DNA from: Chlamydoabsidia padenii
Taxonomy: Eukaryota > Mucoromycota > Mucoromycetes > Mucorales > Cunninghamellaceae
NCBI GenBank assembly: GCA_025330725.1
Contig: JAIWND010000030.1
Span: 62,001 to 126,000 of the forward strand
Direction of reading: 5' to 3'
Length of the DNA: 64,000 nucleotides
Below, piece after piece: positions 20,641-31,836 of the stretch (its first letter is position 1; the number at the start of each line of letters is the position of its first letter). The translations under genes and the position numbers were made by a program. The notes under the pieces are model-generated. The model was not told the DNA's origin, did no database searches, and worked only from the letters and a program-made list of their open reading frames with translations.

Positions 20641-21246
20641 TCTGATTTAAAATTTTTATTCAACTTTTTGATATTCAATTAAACGTTAATATTCTACTGC
20701 CTACCCATATACTTGAACATGCTACTATTAATCCTAGCTTTGCGACATCCTTCAGTTCAAAATGAATAGTGAATCCACAAAGTCCGCCAAGGTTTTATTC
20801 AATTACCGCCGACAGAGAACCATGGAAAGACTGTATATCAAACATATCCTAGTTTACACTGCAAGCGATAACCGAATCTTGATGACCAACTTTTCCCAAA
20901 ACAGTAAATCAGGTTTCCCACAAAAAAAAAATCATAGGTGGATGGATAAATACAATAAAAAACACGATCAGTAGTGAAAAGGTAATTAGTCAGAATACAA
21001 AAGTCCGACACCTTTTTTGGTGTTGCAAATCGACGGGAAAAAAAAGTAAGCGAGTGCAAAACTATGGAGAGATAAAGGATAAGGTAGGATAGGAGACCTA
21101 GGTGAAATGAATTGAAATGCTATCAATGCTCCTCAAAAAAATTATATATAAAGTAGGATTTCATTTTTCTTTTTCTTTTCTGTTCTTTTAAATATATAAG
21201 CATACATCAAACCACATTTTCTATACTTTTTATATTTACAGTCTAA
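20641..21246. other. Promoter side of the permease gene; no gene seen
   Basis: AT-rich sequence. A T/C-rich tract and TTAAATATATAAGC lie 40-80 bases before the permease ATG and could be the core promoter. One 70-codon open frame at 20762-20974 has no recognisable content and is not accepted. Confidence 0.5.
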
Positions 21247-23032
21247 ATGAATGGTGATCAAGTAAACAAGGTAAGAAGGAGCCCCCACCAAATTTCATTT
21301 CCCGCCTCGTACCAATGCAACTCTTGTCCCCTTTTAGGAAAAGACAACACAAAAGAATGAAAAACCCAACATTGCACATATTGAAGAAACCGTCGAGGAG
21401 GATCAAGATGCTCAACGACTCAAGGCATTAGGTTATAAGCAAGAATTCACACGAAGTCTCGGCATCATCACCCAAATCGCTTTCCCCTTCACAGCCATGG
21501 CCGTGTTACCCAACTGGTTGGTAGGATTTGGTCCTAGTTTGGCGGCAGGAGGCCCATCGTCTTTATTCTGGGGATGGGTTGTCACTACGCCTTTTGTCAT
21601 TTGTATCAGTTTATCACTGGCTGAAATGTACTCGGCCTATCCTTTGAATGGTGCCATTTATAGTTGGACATATCTTCTTACAAGCAAGAAATGGGGACCA
21701 TGTAAGTCAATTAGAGTTTGATCTTTCTTTACTAATACTCTTTGTCTTCTTCGTAGTCATGTCTTTTATTTCTGGTTATATTTATGTTGCAGCCTATATT
21801 GCTGCCAATATGACGGTCGCTTGGAATCTTGCCCAATTGATTATAGGAATGGCAAATGTGTTACGTGGAGAGGATATTTCTTCCACTGGACTTTATGTCG
21901 GTATCTACATCTTATGCACCATACTTGGTAATGGCAGTATGTATCTTGGTTTGACATTCACCAACTTTTCAAATTACTTCATGGGTAGGCAGGATAGCAA
22001 AAACATAGTTCATGCAAATTCAATCGGCGCTCAAAACACTCACCATTGCATTTTTTTCTTCTTGTAGTTTTCTGGTTATTATGTGGTACCTTGATTTTCA
22101 CCATTTCCATTCCAGTACTAGCACCTAGTCATCAAAGTGCTGAATGGGTATTTACGGAATTCAACAATACGACAGGGTATAGTAGTTCAGGCTTGGTCTT
22201 TTTCCTCGGGCTCCTTCAAGCAGGATGGACGATGGTAGGCTACGATTCAGGTATCACATTGAGCGAGAGCACCAAAAACGCTGACCGTAAGGGTCCTCAA
22301 GGCATCATGCTATGTGTATTTTTTGCCCTTCTCCAGGGCTTTGCTCTCACCATTGCCGTTCTCTTCTCCATCCAAGACCTCGAGGGTTTACTTGTTGCCG
22401 ATCTCCCCGTGAGTGAGTTCTTTATGCAAGTCACCAATCAAAACCCGCACCTGTCCGCTTTTTTTTTGTCCATCATGATCGTCGCTCAATTCGGTTCACT
22501 TGCTAACTCGATGGTCGCCAATTGCCGAGTGATGTGGTCCATGGCCCGCGACGGGTGTCTGCCTTACAGCCGATTCTTCTACAAGCTCGAAAAGGGGGAT
22601 GTGCCGTTCCGAATCGCTGTGCTTCAAGGTGTGCTCATGACGGCGTTGATTTTGCCCGTGTTTGGTACCATGGTGTATTGGACCGCGGTATTGTCGGCGG
22701 GGGTGATTTGTTACAACTTTGCCTATGGCTTGCCACTATTTTGTCGTTTGATGTGGTCGCGTGATTCCATGCCTCGGGGTCCGTTTTCTTTGGGTCGCTG
22801 GAGTGTGCCGATCAATGCAATTGCCCTGATATGGATTGTGTTTTTTGTCATCATCTTGTGCTTTCCTTCCGTCGATCCTGTGGAAGCCGAAACTATGAAT
22901 TACTCTAGCCTGATGTTGGGTGCGGTGTTTATTTTTGCCGTGCTTTATTGGTTGTACTCGGGTCACATTACTTTTAAAGGTCCCATTGCTAATGTGGAGG
23001 ATGAGGATGAAGTGGATGAGATGGAATCATGA
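21247..23032 (+). CDS. APC-superfamily amino-acid/GABA-type permease
   Basis: Four exons (21247-21270, 21338-21701, 21757-21984, 22068-23032) encode 526 residues. The protein moves amino acids or related amines across the plasma or vacuolar membrane by proton symport. Family marks are TRSLGIITQIAFPFTAMAV before the first helix, SLAEMYSAYPLNGAIYSWTY, and GYDSGITLSESTKNADRKGP. About 12 hydrophobic segments are visible, and the C-terminal tail is acidic (VEDEDEVDEMES). The pattern is closest to the fungal Uga4/choline-permease branch; the substrate is not determinable. The first exon is only 24 bases, accepted because its ATG and phase fit and a T-rich promoter lies just upstream. Confidence 0.85.
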
Positions 23033-23387
23033 GAATAGAATAGGATGTATGTAGTAAATAAAGTTTTTTTCTGTATCTCATTGATAAAAGATAAGCGGGG
23101 TTTTAATCAACCGAGGAGAAATCAGGATGCATTATTATCAAAGTGATGATAATACCCTGTGACAAGAACATCAAGTCCCCCCTGAACAATATCAATATGA
23201 TTTCCATCATCGTTTGACCTTTTATCTGTGTGAAACAAACCAAGGTAAAGCACTACCATGTCAAATCGTTCGCGTTAGTCTAGTCAAAAGAGTCTTCATT
23301 TCAAAAACACTAATAATCCACATATCGATGAAGAGGAGACAACATGGCATTGAGAAGGAAGGAACCATGCACAAAAGTCTTCGAGCC
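23033..23387. other. 3' flank of the permease; no gene seen
   Basis: Contains AATAAAGTTTTTTTC 25-40 bases after the permease stop, a likely polyadenylation region. A 62-codon frame at 23214-23402 has no recognisable content. Confidence 0.5.
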
Positions 23388-23510
23388 TACTCGGCCTTTT
23401 AATTCACAAATTGATGAAAAGGAATATTCGCAGGTACCATCACTATTCGATCGTTGTTTAGATTAGTAATGATATTATAAAATAACCGTAACTGTATCCA
23501 TGTAAAAAAA
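23388..23510 (-). pseudogene. Fragment of the ubiquitin-specific protease gene
   Basis: Plus-strand sequence AATTCACAAATTGATGAAAA then GGAATATTCGCAGG resembles 8499-8535 of the intact protease gene (ATTCACAAATTGATGGAAAG, GAATAGTTTCGGGC). A second match occurs near 23480-23510 to the exon-2 start and intron region at about 8890-8925. The corresponding scrap in the other duplicate is at 4106-4175 (TGATCAGTAATTTTGATTGA, CAAATGGATGGAAAAGAATA). These are non-coding remains carried along with the secreted-protein gene. Confidence 0.6.
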
Positions 23511-24306
23511 GAATGAGACCGGCTTTCCACAACAAAGCGGAGTTGGACTAATAAGTATAAGAACATTCTATGCAACGATTATTAGAAGCTGCGGATTCCA
23601 TGATTCCATATCGATTCCTTGCATCAAATACTGTACATGCAGTAAGAATACTAACATATATAGCTTTTCATTCATACAAATGCTCCTGAGGTAATTCTTG
23701 TTTACTACTCCTTTGCATAGTGAGCATTTGAAGACTGCCCGAGACAAACTTTTACCTTTGAAATTTGCATGAGTCGAGACATCTTTCTGTATTTGATGGA
23801 CATGTTATTATAATTTATTTCTTACCTCGCTTATAAGGTTTGTTTTTGTCGATACGACCACAAAATTAGTAACCGTAAGACTTTAATTTGCTAAAAGTAG
23901 AAAATCAGATCTACAGGGTTACATTCAGGCGAAAATCTGGGGCTTCCTATGCAAACCATCGTACCGTATAAGGTATATATCATTTTATGATGTTCTTTCA
24001 TCTTAACAGCATTCATCATGGATATTGGAAAGCATTCTCACATGAAAAAAGAGTGACATTACTTTTTGGTTGATTTTAAAAACACGATTTCGTCCTTATA
24101 TTGATGCAAGATGAAGTGGGGTATAAAAATCACCCTCACAGGAGAAATGATAAATCGGGATATAAAAATTACTCTCAGAAAGTGAAAGGAGGCATGGCAT
24201 CGATGCCCAACATGATGCATTACACTTTTTTGTATATAATAAGCAAGACATTAGTGGCACTCAAGATCCCCTATTCAATTAACTTTTTCAAACTTTTGTC
24301 AACATC

Positions 24307-24612
24307 ATGCAACTCGTATCCATCTCTCTTTTGGCCTCTGCTCTTTTGGGTGCCGTCTCTGCCCAATATGTGGTCAAGGCAAAAGATAGATATATCGGAG
24401 TAATGGTAGACTTTCCTCTCAACTCATGCAAAAAAGTCGAATCTCCATTCGACTCGCTTGAAGCTCCAAAGAAAACTACGTGCACCCTTTATTTTGATAA
24501 CGATTGCATTTCTAAATATTATTATGCTCCTAAAGTCTTGCAGCCTAATCGGCCCTCAGAATTAGGCGGAGACGGTTGGGCTGACCATTGGATGAAATGC
24601 GTTCCTTCATAA
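24307..24612 (+). CDS. Small secreted 4-cysteine protein (paralogue)
   Basis: A 101-residue intronless gene starting MQLVSISLLASALLGAVSA, a signal peptide with predicted cleavage before QYVV. Cysteines occur in FPLNSCKKVESP, in TTCTLYFDNDCISKYYY, and in the C-terminal HWMKCVPS. It aligns over its length with the protein at 4873-5169, and the ending WMKCVP is identical. The sequence TATATAATAAGCAAGACATT about 80 bases before the ATG matches the other copy's AATATAAAAGCAAGACATCC and is a likely core promoter. The product is probably extracellular. Function is unknown. Confidence 0.75.
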   Translation: MQLVSISLLASALLGAVSAQYVVKAKDRYIGVMVDFPLNSCKKVESPFDSLEAPKKTTCTLYFDNDCISKYYYAPKVLQPNRPSELGGDGWADHWMKCVPS

Positions 24613-24879
24613 GGCATCCGCAACGTTTTTTAATTATAGGGTGATAGCTACATAGCATAACCTTTTTTTTTGATTTGTTTTGATTCAATAAATATACGTG
24701 TTTTTTGAAAGAAGTGCCTCATTTTGTCTTTCTGGCAGCATATTTCTTGGAGTCGGTCTGCTTGAGCCGCAAGTATTTGCTATTCATGTAGAGTACCCTT
24801 ACCGAAAATTTAATATCACCTGGGAGTCGACATTTTCCACAAGAGTAACTTGGATTTTTCGTCGAATAAGCGGAGAATA
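24613..24879. other. 3' flank of the secreted-protein gene
   Basis: TCAATAAATATACG near 24685 is a likely polyadenylation signal. Homology to the other duplicate fades at about 24760. The bases TAA at 24877-24879 border the Harbinger element. Confidence 0.5.
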
Positions 24880-25146
24880 AGGTCGCTCTCCAGACACTTT
24901 TCCGTCTGACCTTTAGGTCGTCCGACCTTTAGCGGGAAATGAAGTTGGCTAATAAAAATGCATTGGATCTTGGGAAGGTCGAACGACCTTTATTTTTTAA
25001 GAGAAGGCTTTCGTCGACCCAACAAAAGCCGTTCAACCTTCCGTCTAGCCCAAACTTTAATAGTTACACAATAAATTTGCTATAATCACCAATAATAATA
25101 AAAAAAATAAAAGACGTATTTTATTAAAAAAGACAATCCTCTTCCT

Positions 25147-25198
<52 letters not shown>
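25147..25198. repeat. (ACT)n trinucleotide repeat at the start of the Myb-like frame
   Basis: About 17 ACT units. In the frame of the Myb-like gene they encode a threonine run. Confidence 0.95.
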
Positions 25199-25217
25199 AA
25201 CGACTGACCCTATTTTT

Positions 25218-25663
25218 TTGACTGATCCATCTTCGGCAGCAGCGACAGAAACATCAACAGCAACAACAGTAGCACCAACAACAGCAGCAACAACAGCAGC
25301 AGCAGCAGTACAAAGGCGCCATTATACCAGCGAGCAGGAGATCATCTTGATCAAGTGCTGGACAGGACGTATGCAAGAATACCACCAAAGTCTAACCTAC
25401 AAAAAAAAAACAATCAAAAAAACAATACACAGTGAGTATCGTAGTAGGACTGGTGACAACAGGAATGACTCGGCTTTGACGAAGAAGCTACAGAGTTTGC
25501 CGTCGGAATACCACCAGCAGAAACGTCAGGTGAATGCAACAGGGTCGGGAGGTGGTCCATCAACCTGGATGCATTATGAAGCAATGCATAGGTTTATTGC
25601 AAGGCTTCAACACTGGTCCACTGCTGGAAATTGACAGCATGCACGGGGAAACTCCGTTCAGGA

Positions 25664-25698
<35 letters not shown>

Positions 25699-26034
25699 CC
25701 TGTGGCAGGTGAACGTAGATCGCGTCAAGCCGACCACCAAGATCGAGAAAGTCGGAGAAGAAGAAGGACCACCAGGGACGATCTCGTCAACTTGTTGCGG
25801 AATCAAACCGACTTGGCGATCCAAGGAATGCGGGAGCTCCAAAATGAGTTTTTGGAGTACAACAACCGATACTACATAGAATTGGTTAGTGTTTTGCGAC
25901 AACAGGTGGAAAACCACCAGAACTTTTACGCAAAAGTTTTGGCATCAAGACAAGATTCCCACCAAACCCATCCAATCCTAGTCCTTCATCACCAACACCA
26001 GCCTCGCAGCCATCCACACCTACCGACGAAGTAG
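25218..26034 (+). CDS. Myb/SANT-like DNA-binding protein of the Harbinger element
   Basis: The second protein of PIF/Harbinger elements binds the terminal repeats and brings the transposase to DNA. The readable part begins with a Thr/Ala-rich stretch, then RRHYTSEQEIILIKCWTGRM, the tryptophan-containing first helix of a Myb/SANT-like domain. It continues with KKLQSLPSEYHQQKRQ and GGGPSTWMHYEAMHRFIARL. Near 25625 the frame stops and an overlapping frame continues as HGETPFRTPPPSSSS, an Arg/Asp-rich linker, and a coil (NQTDLAIQGMRELQNEFLEY). This implies an indel in this copy. No in-frame ATG precedes the Myb domain; the frame is open through the ACT repeat to a stop near 25118, so the true start is unresolved. 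Confidence 0.65.
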
Positions 26035-26115
26035 ATTCTGATTAGTGCCCTTTTTTTATTTTTATTTTTATTTTTTATCTTACCATAAAACCAAATTAAA
26101 AACCATAAATCATTT

Positions 26116-27651
26116 TTATTGAAGAGAGTCCAACATCGCCCTAATGTCGTCCCGCCGCTGTTCACCTAACAATCGCAATCGTCGTCTATTAGCCCGTACT
26201 TGCCGTAATGTTGGTGCTGTCCGTTCAACGTCACCATCACCGTCATCATCGCTTTCTTCATCTTCTTCTTCTTCTTCGCCGTTGTTGCTGTTGGTGATGA
26301 GGTCAGACATAGGCTGAGGCGCATCTACATTGTCGATGATATTCAATTCAGCGTGTTCAACCGTCGTCTCTACTGGCATCAAGTCACCGAGCCCCAAACA
26401 TATGTTGTGAAGAATACATGATGCATAAATCACCCGAATCATGCGATCCTCCGTCGTCAAATACAGATACTGCTTGATAAAGCGCCATCTGACTGTGAGC
26501 TGGCCAAATGCTCGTTCAATCACCATTCGTGTTGAGGAGTGAATCTTGTTGAAGTTTTTTTCGAATCGTCCGCCGTCCGTCTGAAGTAAGGCGTGATCAT
26601 GTTGGGCCAGAGAGGGTATGCTGAATCTATAGACGAAAGAAAGAATATGTTAACACGTAAGTGAGCACTGCAATAAACCTTTTTATACTTACCGCCAATG
26701 ATGTAGGTTTCATCAGGAGTAACTGTGTTGCTATTGTTGATGAAACGCTGTGCCAGTTCACTTGCAGTGAATACACCAGCATCATGCATTCGACCTGATC
26801 AGAAAAATGGTTAGTACTGATAATACTTATAAGTATTGATTACCTGGATTTCCAGCGTTCACATAGGTGAACCGCATGTTTGCATCGCAGACGGCCAAAA
26901 GGTTCATGGATAGATGGAATTTTCGATCCCGGTAGTTTTCAAGGTTGACCAGATGTGGGCAGTGAATGACCACAAACTTTTCATCCACCGCACCAATAAC
27001 ACCCCGAGGAAGCCTGCCTTCACCCGCAAAGTCATCCGCCACCTGACCAATTTCTTCACCTTGTGGCCACCGAATCTTGTTCATATGAGTATCCAAGAGA
27101 GCACGGACAAACCGTCGAGTGAGCCTATGGTAGGATCCTTGTCCAATCCCCAAGTGAACCGACGCCATTCTGTAGCCGAAATGGGTGTTCGCAAACCGCC
27201 AAAGGACACACGCAATTTGCTTGTACGCTGGCATTTGTAGACTATTGGTGTTGTAAATTGGGTGTGGAGATAAAGTTTCCACCAACCAATTGAAAGTAGT
27301 CCTGTTCACCCGGTAATGTGCCTTGTAACTGTTGGCACTGTAGTCGTTGTCATTGAGATTAGGGTGGACAAAAGACCAGTAATTACTGCTACCAATGACA
27401 GAAGAAGGATCTGCACGAAATAGACCAGGGAAACACTCCATTGCCAAAACCCAACCAGTCGCAAAGGTGACGTTAAAAAACAAATGACGACGTTGTTGTT
27501 CCATAAAATAGTTTGTCATTCGGCGACGGTGTTCGATCATCAACAAGATGACAGAGTTAACGATCTCCATATGTTGAATTTCCTCCATGATAATGTCTTC
27601 ATCGGTGATAACATCGTTGTTGGTGCTGGTATCAAGTTGAGAAGTAGACAT
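26116..27651 (-). CDS. PIF/Harbinger DDE transposase, one frameshift
   Basis: Exons 27651-26844, 26794-26693 and 26626-26116; with one base restored the product would be 473 residues. Catalytic motifs are VIGAVDEKFVVIHCP (first Asp), GRMHDAGVFTASEL (second Asp) and STRMVIERAFGQL (Glu), with GGDSAYPLWPNMITPY between the last two. HTH-like sequence precedes them (YKQIACVLWRFANTHFGYRM). The frame breaks in the last exon near an A7 run at about 26556-26562 and resumes as FNKIHSSTRMVIERAF. An acidic tail (EEEEEDEESDDDGDGD) and a basic end (RANRRRLRLLGEQRRD) follow. Both introns carry GT-AG ends. The enzyme would act at the 60-base terminal repeats around it. Confidence 0.88.
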
Positions 27652-27947
27652 TTATGAAAAAAGGATGTGGATAATAAAAAATAGTAGAAGGGAAAAAGTT
27701 TTTTTTTTTGTAGGATGGAAGGGAAAAAGTGAGAGCGAAAAAAAGTCCAAAGTGAAAAAAAAGGATTGCATTTCAGTTATACAGACCTTTTTTCTGGTTG
27801 TACGGAGCTTCATTTCAGTGATAGAAACCGACGATTTTTGTGGGAAAATGCTTCGTCACTTATACGGTGTTTTATTGGTTGAAATTCATTTCCCGCTAAA
27901 GGTCGGGCGACCTAAAGGTCAGACGGAAAAGTGTCTGGAGAGCGACC

Positions 27948-29419
27948 TATGAAAGGAGGAAAGAAAAACAGGTTGAAAACGTTTAATCCTGGCCGTGACT
28001 AGAATTTTGACGGGAGAAGACTGATTTTCCAGATGGATCGCCGAGCTTAAAAAACTTTATTAGAAATATTACTTCCTACGAGCAAAGTCGGGACTTACAT
28101 TTTAGAACTCAGTTCTGCATGAATTTCATAATCCGGCAAACCATCTCTGATAATCATAGGTAGTCTTCACGTGATTATGCAAACAGTTTGTCGATCATGC
28201 AACATTTATATCCCGACCCACCCTCATTTTTAAATCTCGCATGCCTGGGTTCATTTTACATAACAAATACATTTGACAAAAAACCATATGGTTTTAAGGA
28301 GTAACTTTTTTTTTGTTCCCCCTCTTTTACAACACTCACCCTAATCAGCATGGACAAGATTACTAACAATCCCTTGAAATTGATTGGTCACTTCGTGGCC
28401 TCACTTTAAAGAACTGTTCCCAGCTCACCGACCACTTTTCTTGTCTATCAAAGTTTGTCCTTATCTGAAAAATAATGTGCTATTATGTAAGTCTATGGGT
28501 ACTTGTTTTGACTGAGATTTGTCCTCACTCAGCTTTTTCACTTGGCTCTCGTAGTTACTACTTGGAATGGTGTAAATATCGACACTAGTGATTATGTGGA
28601 ATTTTGGCACAGGTAGGTTTGATACTAAACCATTCTATTTTTATAGTTAAAGGAGCCTCTGTCATGATTTATAACGATTGGTGTTCTGTATATCCGTGTA
28701 TCATATGCTTCATGGTCGTAAAAGCAAGAATATGTACCTTGTCAACTTTGATCGAAGGAATTGCACTAAAGTCCTCGCCCATCAACTTCTTCACATCTAC
28801 CACGCTTCAACAACAATTACAAATCGACATTACTGATCAACAGGTACTCTTTAACAAAACCACAACACGGTAAGATTGGTTCAAGTAGCTTGGCCCATTC
28901 AGACCAGTAGATTTTTGTGATCTTTGCGTTTCATATTTTTATTGCAAAGCTGAAGTTAAAAAAAGTCAGGGGTGGCATAAAAGTTTTTTTTTTTCCCATA
29001 CTTACACCAGGTCGAATATACGAGCCACGTTATATGTACTTTCACCCAGGCGCTCAAAGTTTTATAAGTTTTGTGAGCTCTTCTCATCTTTAAGTCTTTC
29101 CAAGCGATAGAGGAGTATCAGTACCAAGTTATCTCACACAGAGAAAAGACCAGGTAATCCAGTATCAACTTTTAACAACGTAATACATAACTTGATAGGA
29201 GATGTCCAGCAAATAGAGCGTACCAAATAGATATTGAAGGAATAGAATGTGTTAGTTGTGAATATATCTACAAGCCAACAGACTTCAAAGTGGATTTTAC
29301 GAAGGGGAGTGGATGGCACAAGGTAGTCTGTCGGAGTGCGAATTGTGAATCCTAAAAAAAAGTGGACTCACCTACTTAATTTTTTAATCTTTCTTTTCCC
29401 TTCCTCCTGGATTCATACA
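27948..29419. other. 1.5-kb region without a supported gene
   Basis: Several short open stretches separated by intron-like GT...AG signals occur at 28540-28880 (GASVMIYNDWCSVYPCIICF, TSTTLQQQLQIDITDQQVLF), but I could not join them into a convincing protein. The part at 28290-28350 resembles the upstream flank of the secreted-protein genes. It is probably old gene or transposon debris. Confidence 0.4.
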
Positions 29420-30495
29420 ATGTCAAGATATCATCAAGTAAGAAACGGAAAAAATAACAAGCAAACAAAACTACAATCAATTCTCCCCTCACAAATTAAG
29501 GTGTTCATTAATACTACTTTTTTTTGGGGGATGGGAAATGAAATCAAGGTCAGTACGACAGGGGATAATGAACAAACAACACCGATATACCCACCTCCAC
29601 AACAACAACAAAGGGATGAATTAGAAGACACATTTGGAGAAAGTTTAGATCAACAAGATGACGAAACCCATCATTTACTCTCCACCATCCCAACTTCCTC
29701 ATCCTCACCTGCGGTATTACCAGCCCGATCGACCAACGACGGTGTCTTCTCCAACATGTCAGCCAAACCAGAATCAGAAAGTCTTAAAGTTGACGAAACA
29801 CCACCAGTAAGTTTGACTCGCAAACCGATTCGACTTGTTAACTAATCAATTATTTTTTTATATTAACCAAGACATATGATACAGCCGTAGCCGATTCAAC
29901 TCCTCCCTATTGGCAAACCACAGTGATTGCACCTTTAGGCATGGGTGATGTCATTCTCGTAGAAGGATTACCAGTAGGATCCATCTTGGCTTTTGCTTGG
30001 AACTTGCTAGGTAAGCAACTTGATATATACAAAAGGCTGGATTGACTCACATAACTTCCCCCCTTTAGTGTCTGCCAGTTTCCAATTTGTTGGCTTCATG
30101 TTGACCTTCTTACTACACACATCACACGCCGCCAAGGTAAAAAAAAAAAAAATTCCTCCAAAAGAATCTGTTCTAACTCATATTTTTACTTTGATAGAAT
30201 GGCTCACTTGCCGGGTTGGGCATCTCTTTGGTGCAAACTGGATTCTATATCAAAAGCAGTAAGTGAACTCCCTCTTGTGAGTGACTTGGAACTAACATTA
30301 ATTGTATTAGGGGAATCTCTAGTGGATGATGATAATGAAGAACAAGAGGATAATGGTCTGGATGCTGATATTTTATCTTATATATTGATGATCATTGGCT
30401 GGTTTTTGATCATTCGGTCTGTCGCTGATTATGCAAGAGCCAAGAAAATGGAATCCATCATCGGTCAAGAGCCAACTCCTGAATCCATGGTTTAG
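29420..30495 (+). CDS. Bsd2/NDFIP-like ubiquitin-ligase adaptor
   Basis: Six exons: 29420-29437, 29549-29806, 29872-30010, 30069-30136, 30198-30258 and 30311-30495. In yeast, Bsd2-type proteins sit in Golgi/endosomal membranes and bring the Rsp5 ligase to metal transporters for vacuolar degradation. The family core reads MGDVILVEGLPVGSILAFAW, then SFQFVGFMLTFLLHTSHAAK, NGSLAGLGISLVQTGFYIKS and SYILMIIGWFLIIRS, giving three hydrophobic segments. A PPTY motif, the usual Rsp5-binding PY site, is assembled across the exon 2-3 junction. Introns 1 and 2 use AAG acceptors, less common than CAG/TAG. The N-terminal exon is the least certain; an alternative is the ATG at about 29531. Confidence 0.85.
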
Positions 30496-30512
30496 AATTA
30501 AAATAGATCTCT

Positions 30513-30543
<31 letters not shown>

Positions 30544-30727
30544 CTCTCCTCCTTTGTACCATAATAAAACACAACATAATAAAGTCTTTATCTGTTTGAC
30601 AACATACTTCTTTAGATCATACCGTGCAGATGTGTCTATTTTATCCCACTTCATCATATAGCCTGGACCTAATTCAATACCCATCATAGTCAATACAGTC
30701 TCCAATGAATCTTCTCTGACTTGCCCA
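30496..30727. other. 3' flank of the Bsd2-like gene with TA microsatellite
   Basis: A (TA)13 run at 30517-30543. A minus-strand frame across 30590-30705 reads MGIELGPGYMMKWDKIDTSA and RYDLKKYVVKQIKTLL, which looks protein-like. It is cut by the transposase start, so it could be the end of an older gene truncated by the insertion. No family is recognised. Confidence 0.4.
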
Positions 30728-31836
30728 ATGTTGTTAGAAAAGTCAAAAAATGAAGATATTCATATGAAGGAGATAAAACCAAAACGAGGATATGTGCGTT
30801 ATACTGTCCAAGATAAAGCTAGGTTTTTCGATCTGAAGATTGAAAAGTGTATGACTGCAGCAGCTGCAGCAAAGCAGTTGGGCATTCACCCTCGAACAGC
30901 TTATAGATGGGTTAGCCAATATAATGCGTGCCCTGACAGTATTTTTGAAAGCTTTAAAAAAGTAGGTCGGAAGTGCATCTTAACTGAAGAGCATAAAACG
31001 ACTGTTGTCAACTTCATTGATGCTAATCCTTCTGTTACTGTTGTTGAAGTGACCGAGCATTCATTGAAGCGATTTCATGATCTTAAAGTATCACGCAGCA
31101 CTGTTAATAACTTCATGAGACATGAGTACAATCTTTCGTTGAAAAAAGCAGATTTTCATTCTATTGAGAGAAACAGTCCAGCAAAGATTGACGAGCGGTA
31201 CAAATGGATTTATAAATGGGAGAATACTGGCATGAACTTTCTAACGAATTGCATGTTTCTTGACGAATCTGCTTTTGATATCAATATGAAACACTCCAGG
31301 GCTTGGTCCAAAAAAGGTACGCTGCCATTGTTACCAGGCCAACTACGAGAGCAAACACAATGTCTATATTGGGTGCTATCTCTGCTGCAGGTTTGATTAC
31401 AGTCGGCGTAAAAAAACCGAGACCTACGAAGAAGAGAAAGGCTGGCGGATATGTAAGTTCAGGAACTGTAACAGGTCACTACTTAAGTTTCTTAAAAATG
31501 ACTCTTGATAAAATGGATAAGTATCCGCATAAGAAAGGCCATTATATAGTCATGGATAATGCGCCCATTCATACACATGAAAGCATAAGGAAGTATATTG
31601 AATATCGTGGATGTAAATGTGTGTACCTTCCTACTTATTCTCCCGAGCTTAATCCAATAGAGCAATTCTGGGCAGTGGCAAAGAGTAAGGTAAAACGTCA
31701 TAGATTTTCGCAGGAAGACACACTGTCAAAAAGAATTACGGAAGCCTGCAACAGCGTGGAAAAAGGTCACTTCAAAGGCTTTGTTTCGCATTCTTACAAG
31801 TGCTGGGAAAGATGTCGAAAGAAAAAGCCCATGTAA
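30728..31836 (+). pseudogene. Tc1/mariner-type transposase with one frameshift
   Basis: The first frame starts with ATG at 30728 and carries a helix-turn-helix, AAAAAKQLGIHPRTAYRWVS, a second helical block (VSRSTVNNFMRHEYNLSLKK), and the first catalytic Asp in CMFLDESAFDINM. Near 31318 the frame moves by one base. The product then continues as VTRPTTRANTMSILGAIS and has the second Asp in YIVMDNAPIHTH and Glu in ELNPIEQFWAVAKSK (DD34E). The end is DTLSKRITEACNSV...RKKKPM at 31836. Only one lesion separates it from an intact gene, so it is younger than the 6.4 kb copy. Its last 60 bases and the 3' flank recur inverted at 34286-34479. Confidence 0.88.

Larger units (their letters stand above)
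23388..24760 (+). repeat. Segmental duplication unit, copy 2 (partner at 4106-5290)
   Basis: The order is protease scrap, then ACGATTATTAGAAGCTGCGG (compare 4193-4220), then CCTTGCATCAAATAC, then CGAGACAAACTTTTACC, then the secreted-protein gene with its AAGCAAGACAT promoter block. The copies share orientation. Confidence 0.7.
24880..27947. mobile_element. Two-gene PIF/Harbinger DNA transposon, 3,068 bp
   Basis: Terminal inverted repeats at 24880-24942 and 27885-27947 begin GGTCGCTCTCCAGACAC and differ at a single base over about 60. They hold sub-repeats of GACCTTTAGGTCG and end near GCGGGAAATGAA. The flanks are TAA on the left and TAT on the right, close to the 3-bp TWA target duplications of this superfamily. 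Inside are a plus-strand Myb/SANT-like gene and a minus-strand DDE transposase, convergent and separated by about 80 bases. This is the full autonomous architecture. A frameshift in each gene suggests recent inactivation or sequence errors in homopolymers. Confidence 0.88.

Noticed and set aside
28540..28880. Possible multi-exon gene with a ubiquitin-like stretch
   Set aside because: The pieces could not be joined with consistent phases, and similarity to autophagy-type domains was too weak to claim.
31305..31325. Programmed -1 frameshift in the Tc1-like transposase at the AAAAAAGG run
   Set aside because: The zero-frame codons AAA AAA GGT do not make a canonical slippery heptamer, and a simple one-base loss slightly downstream explains the break better against related sequences.
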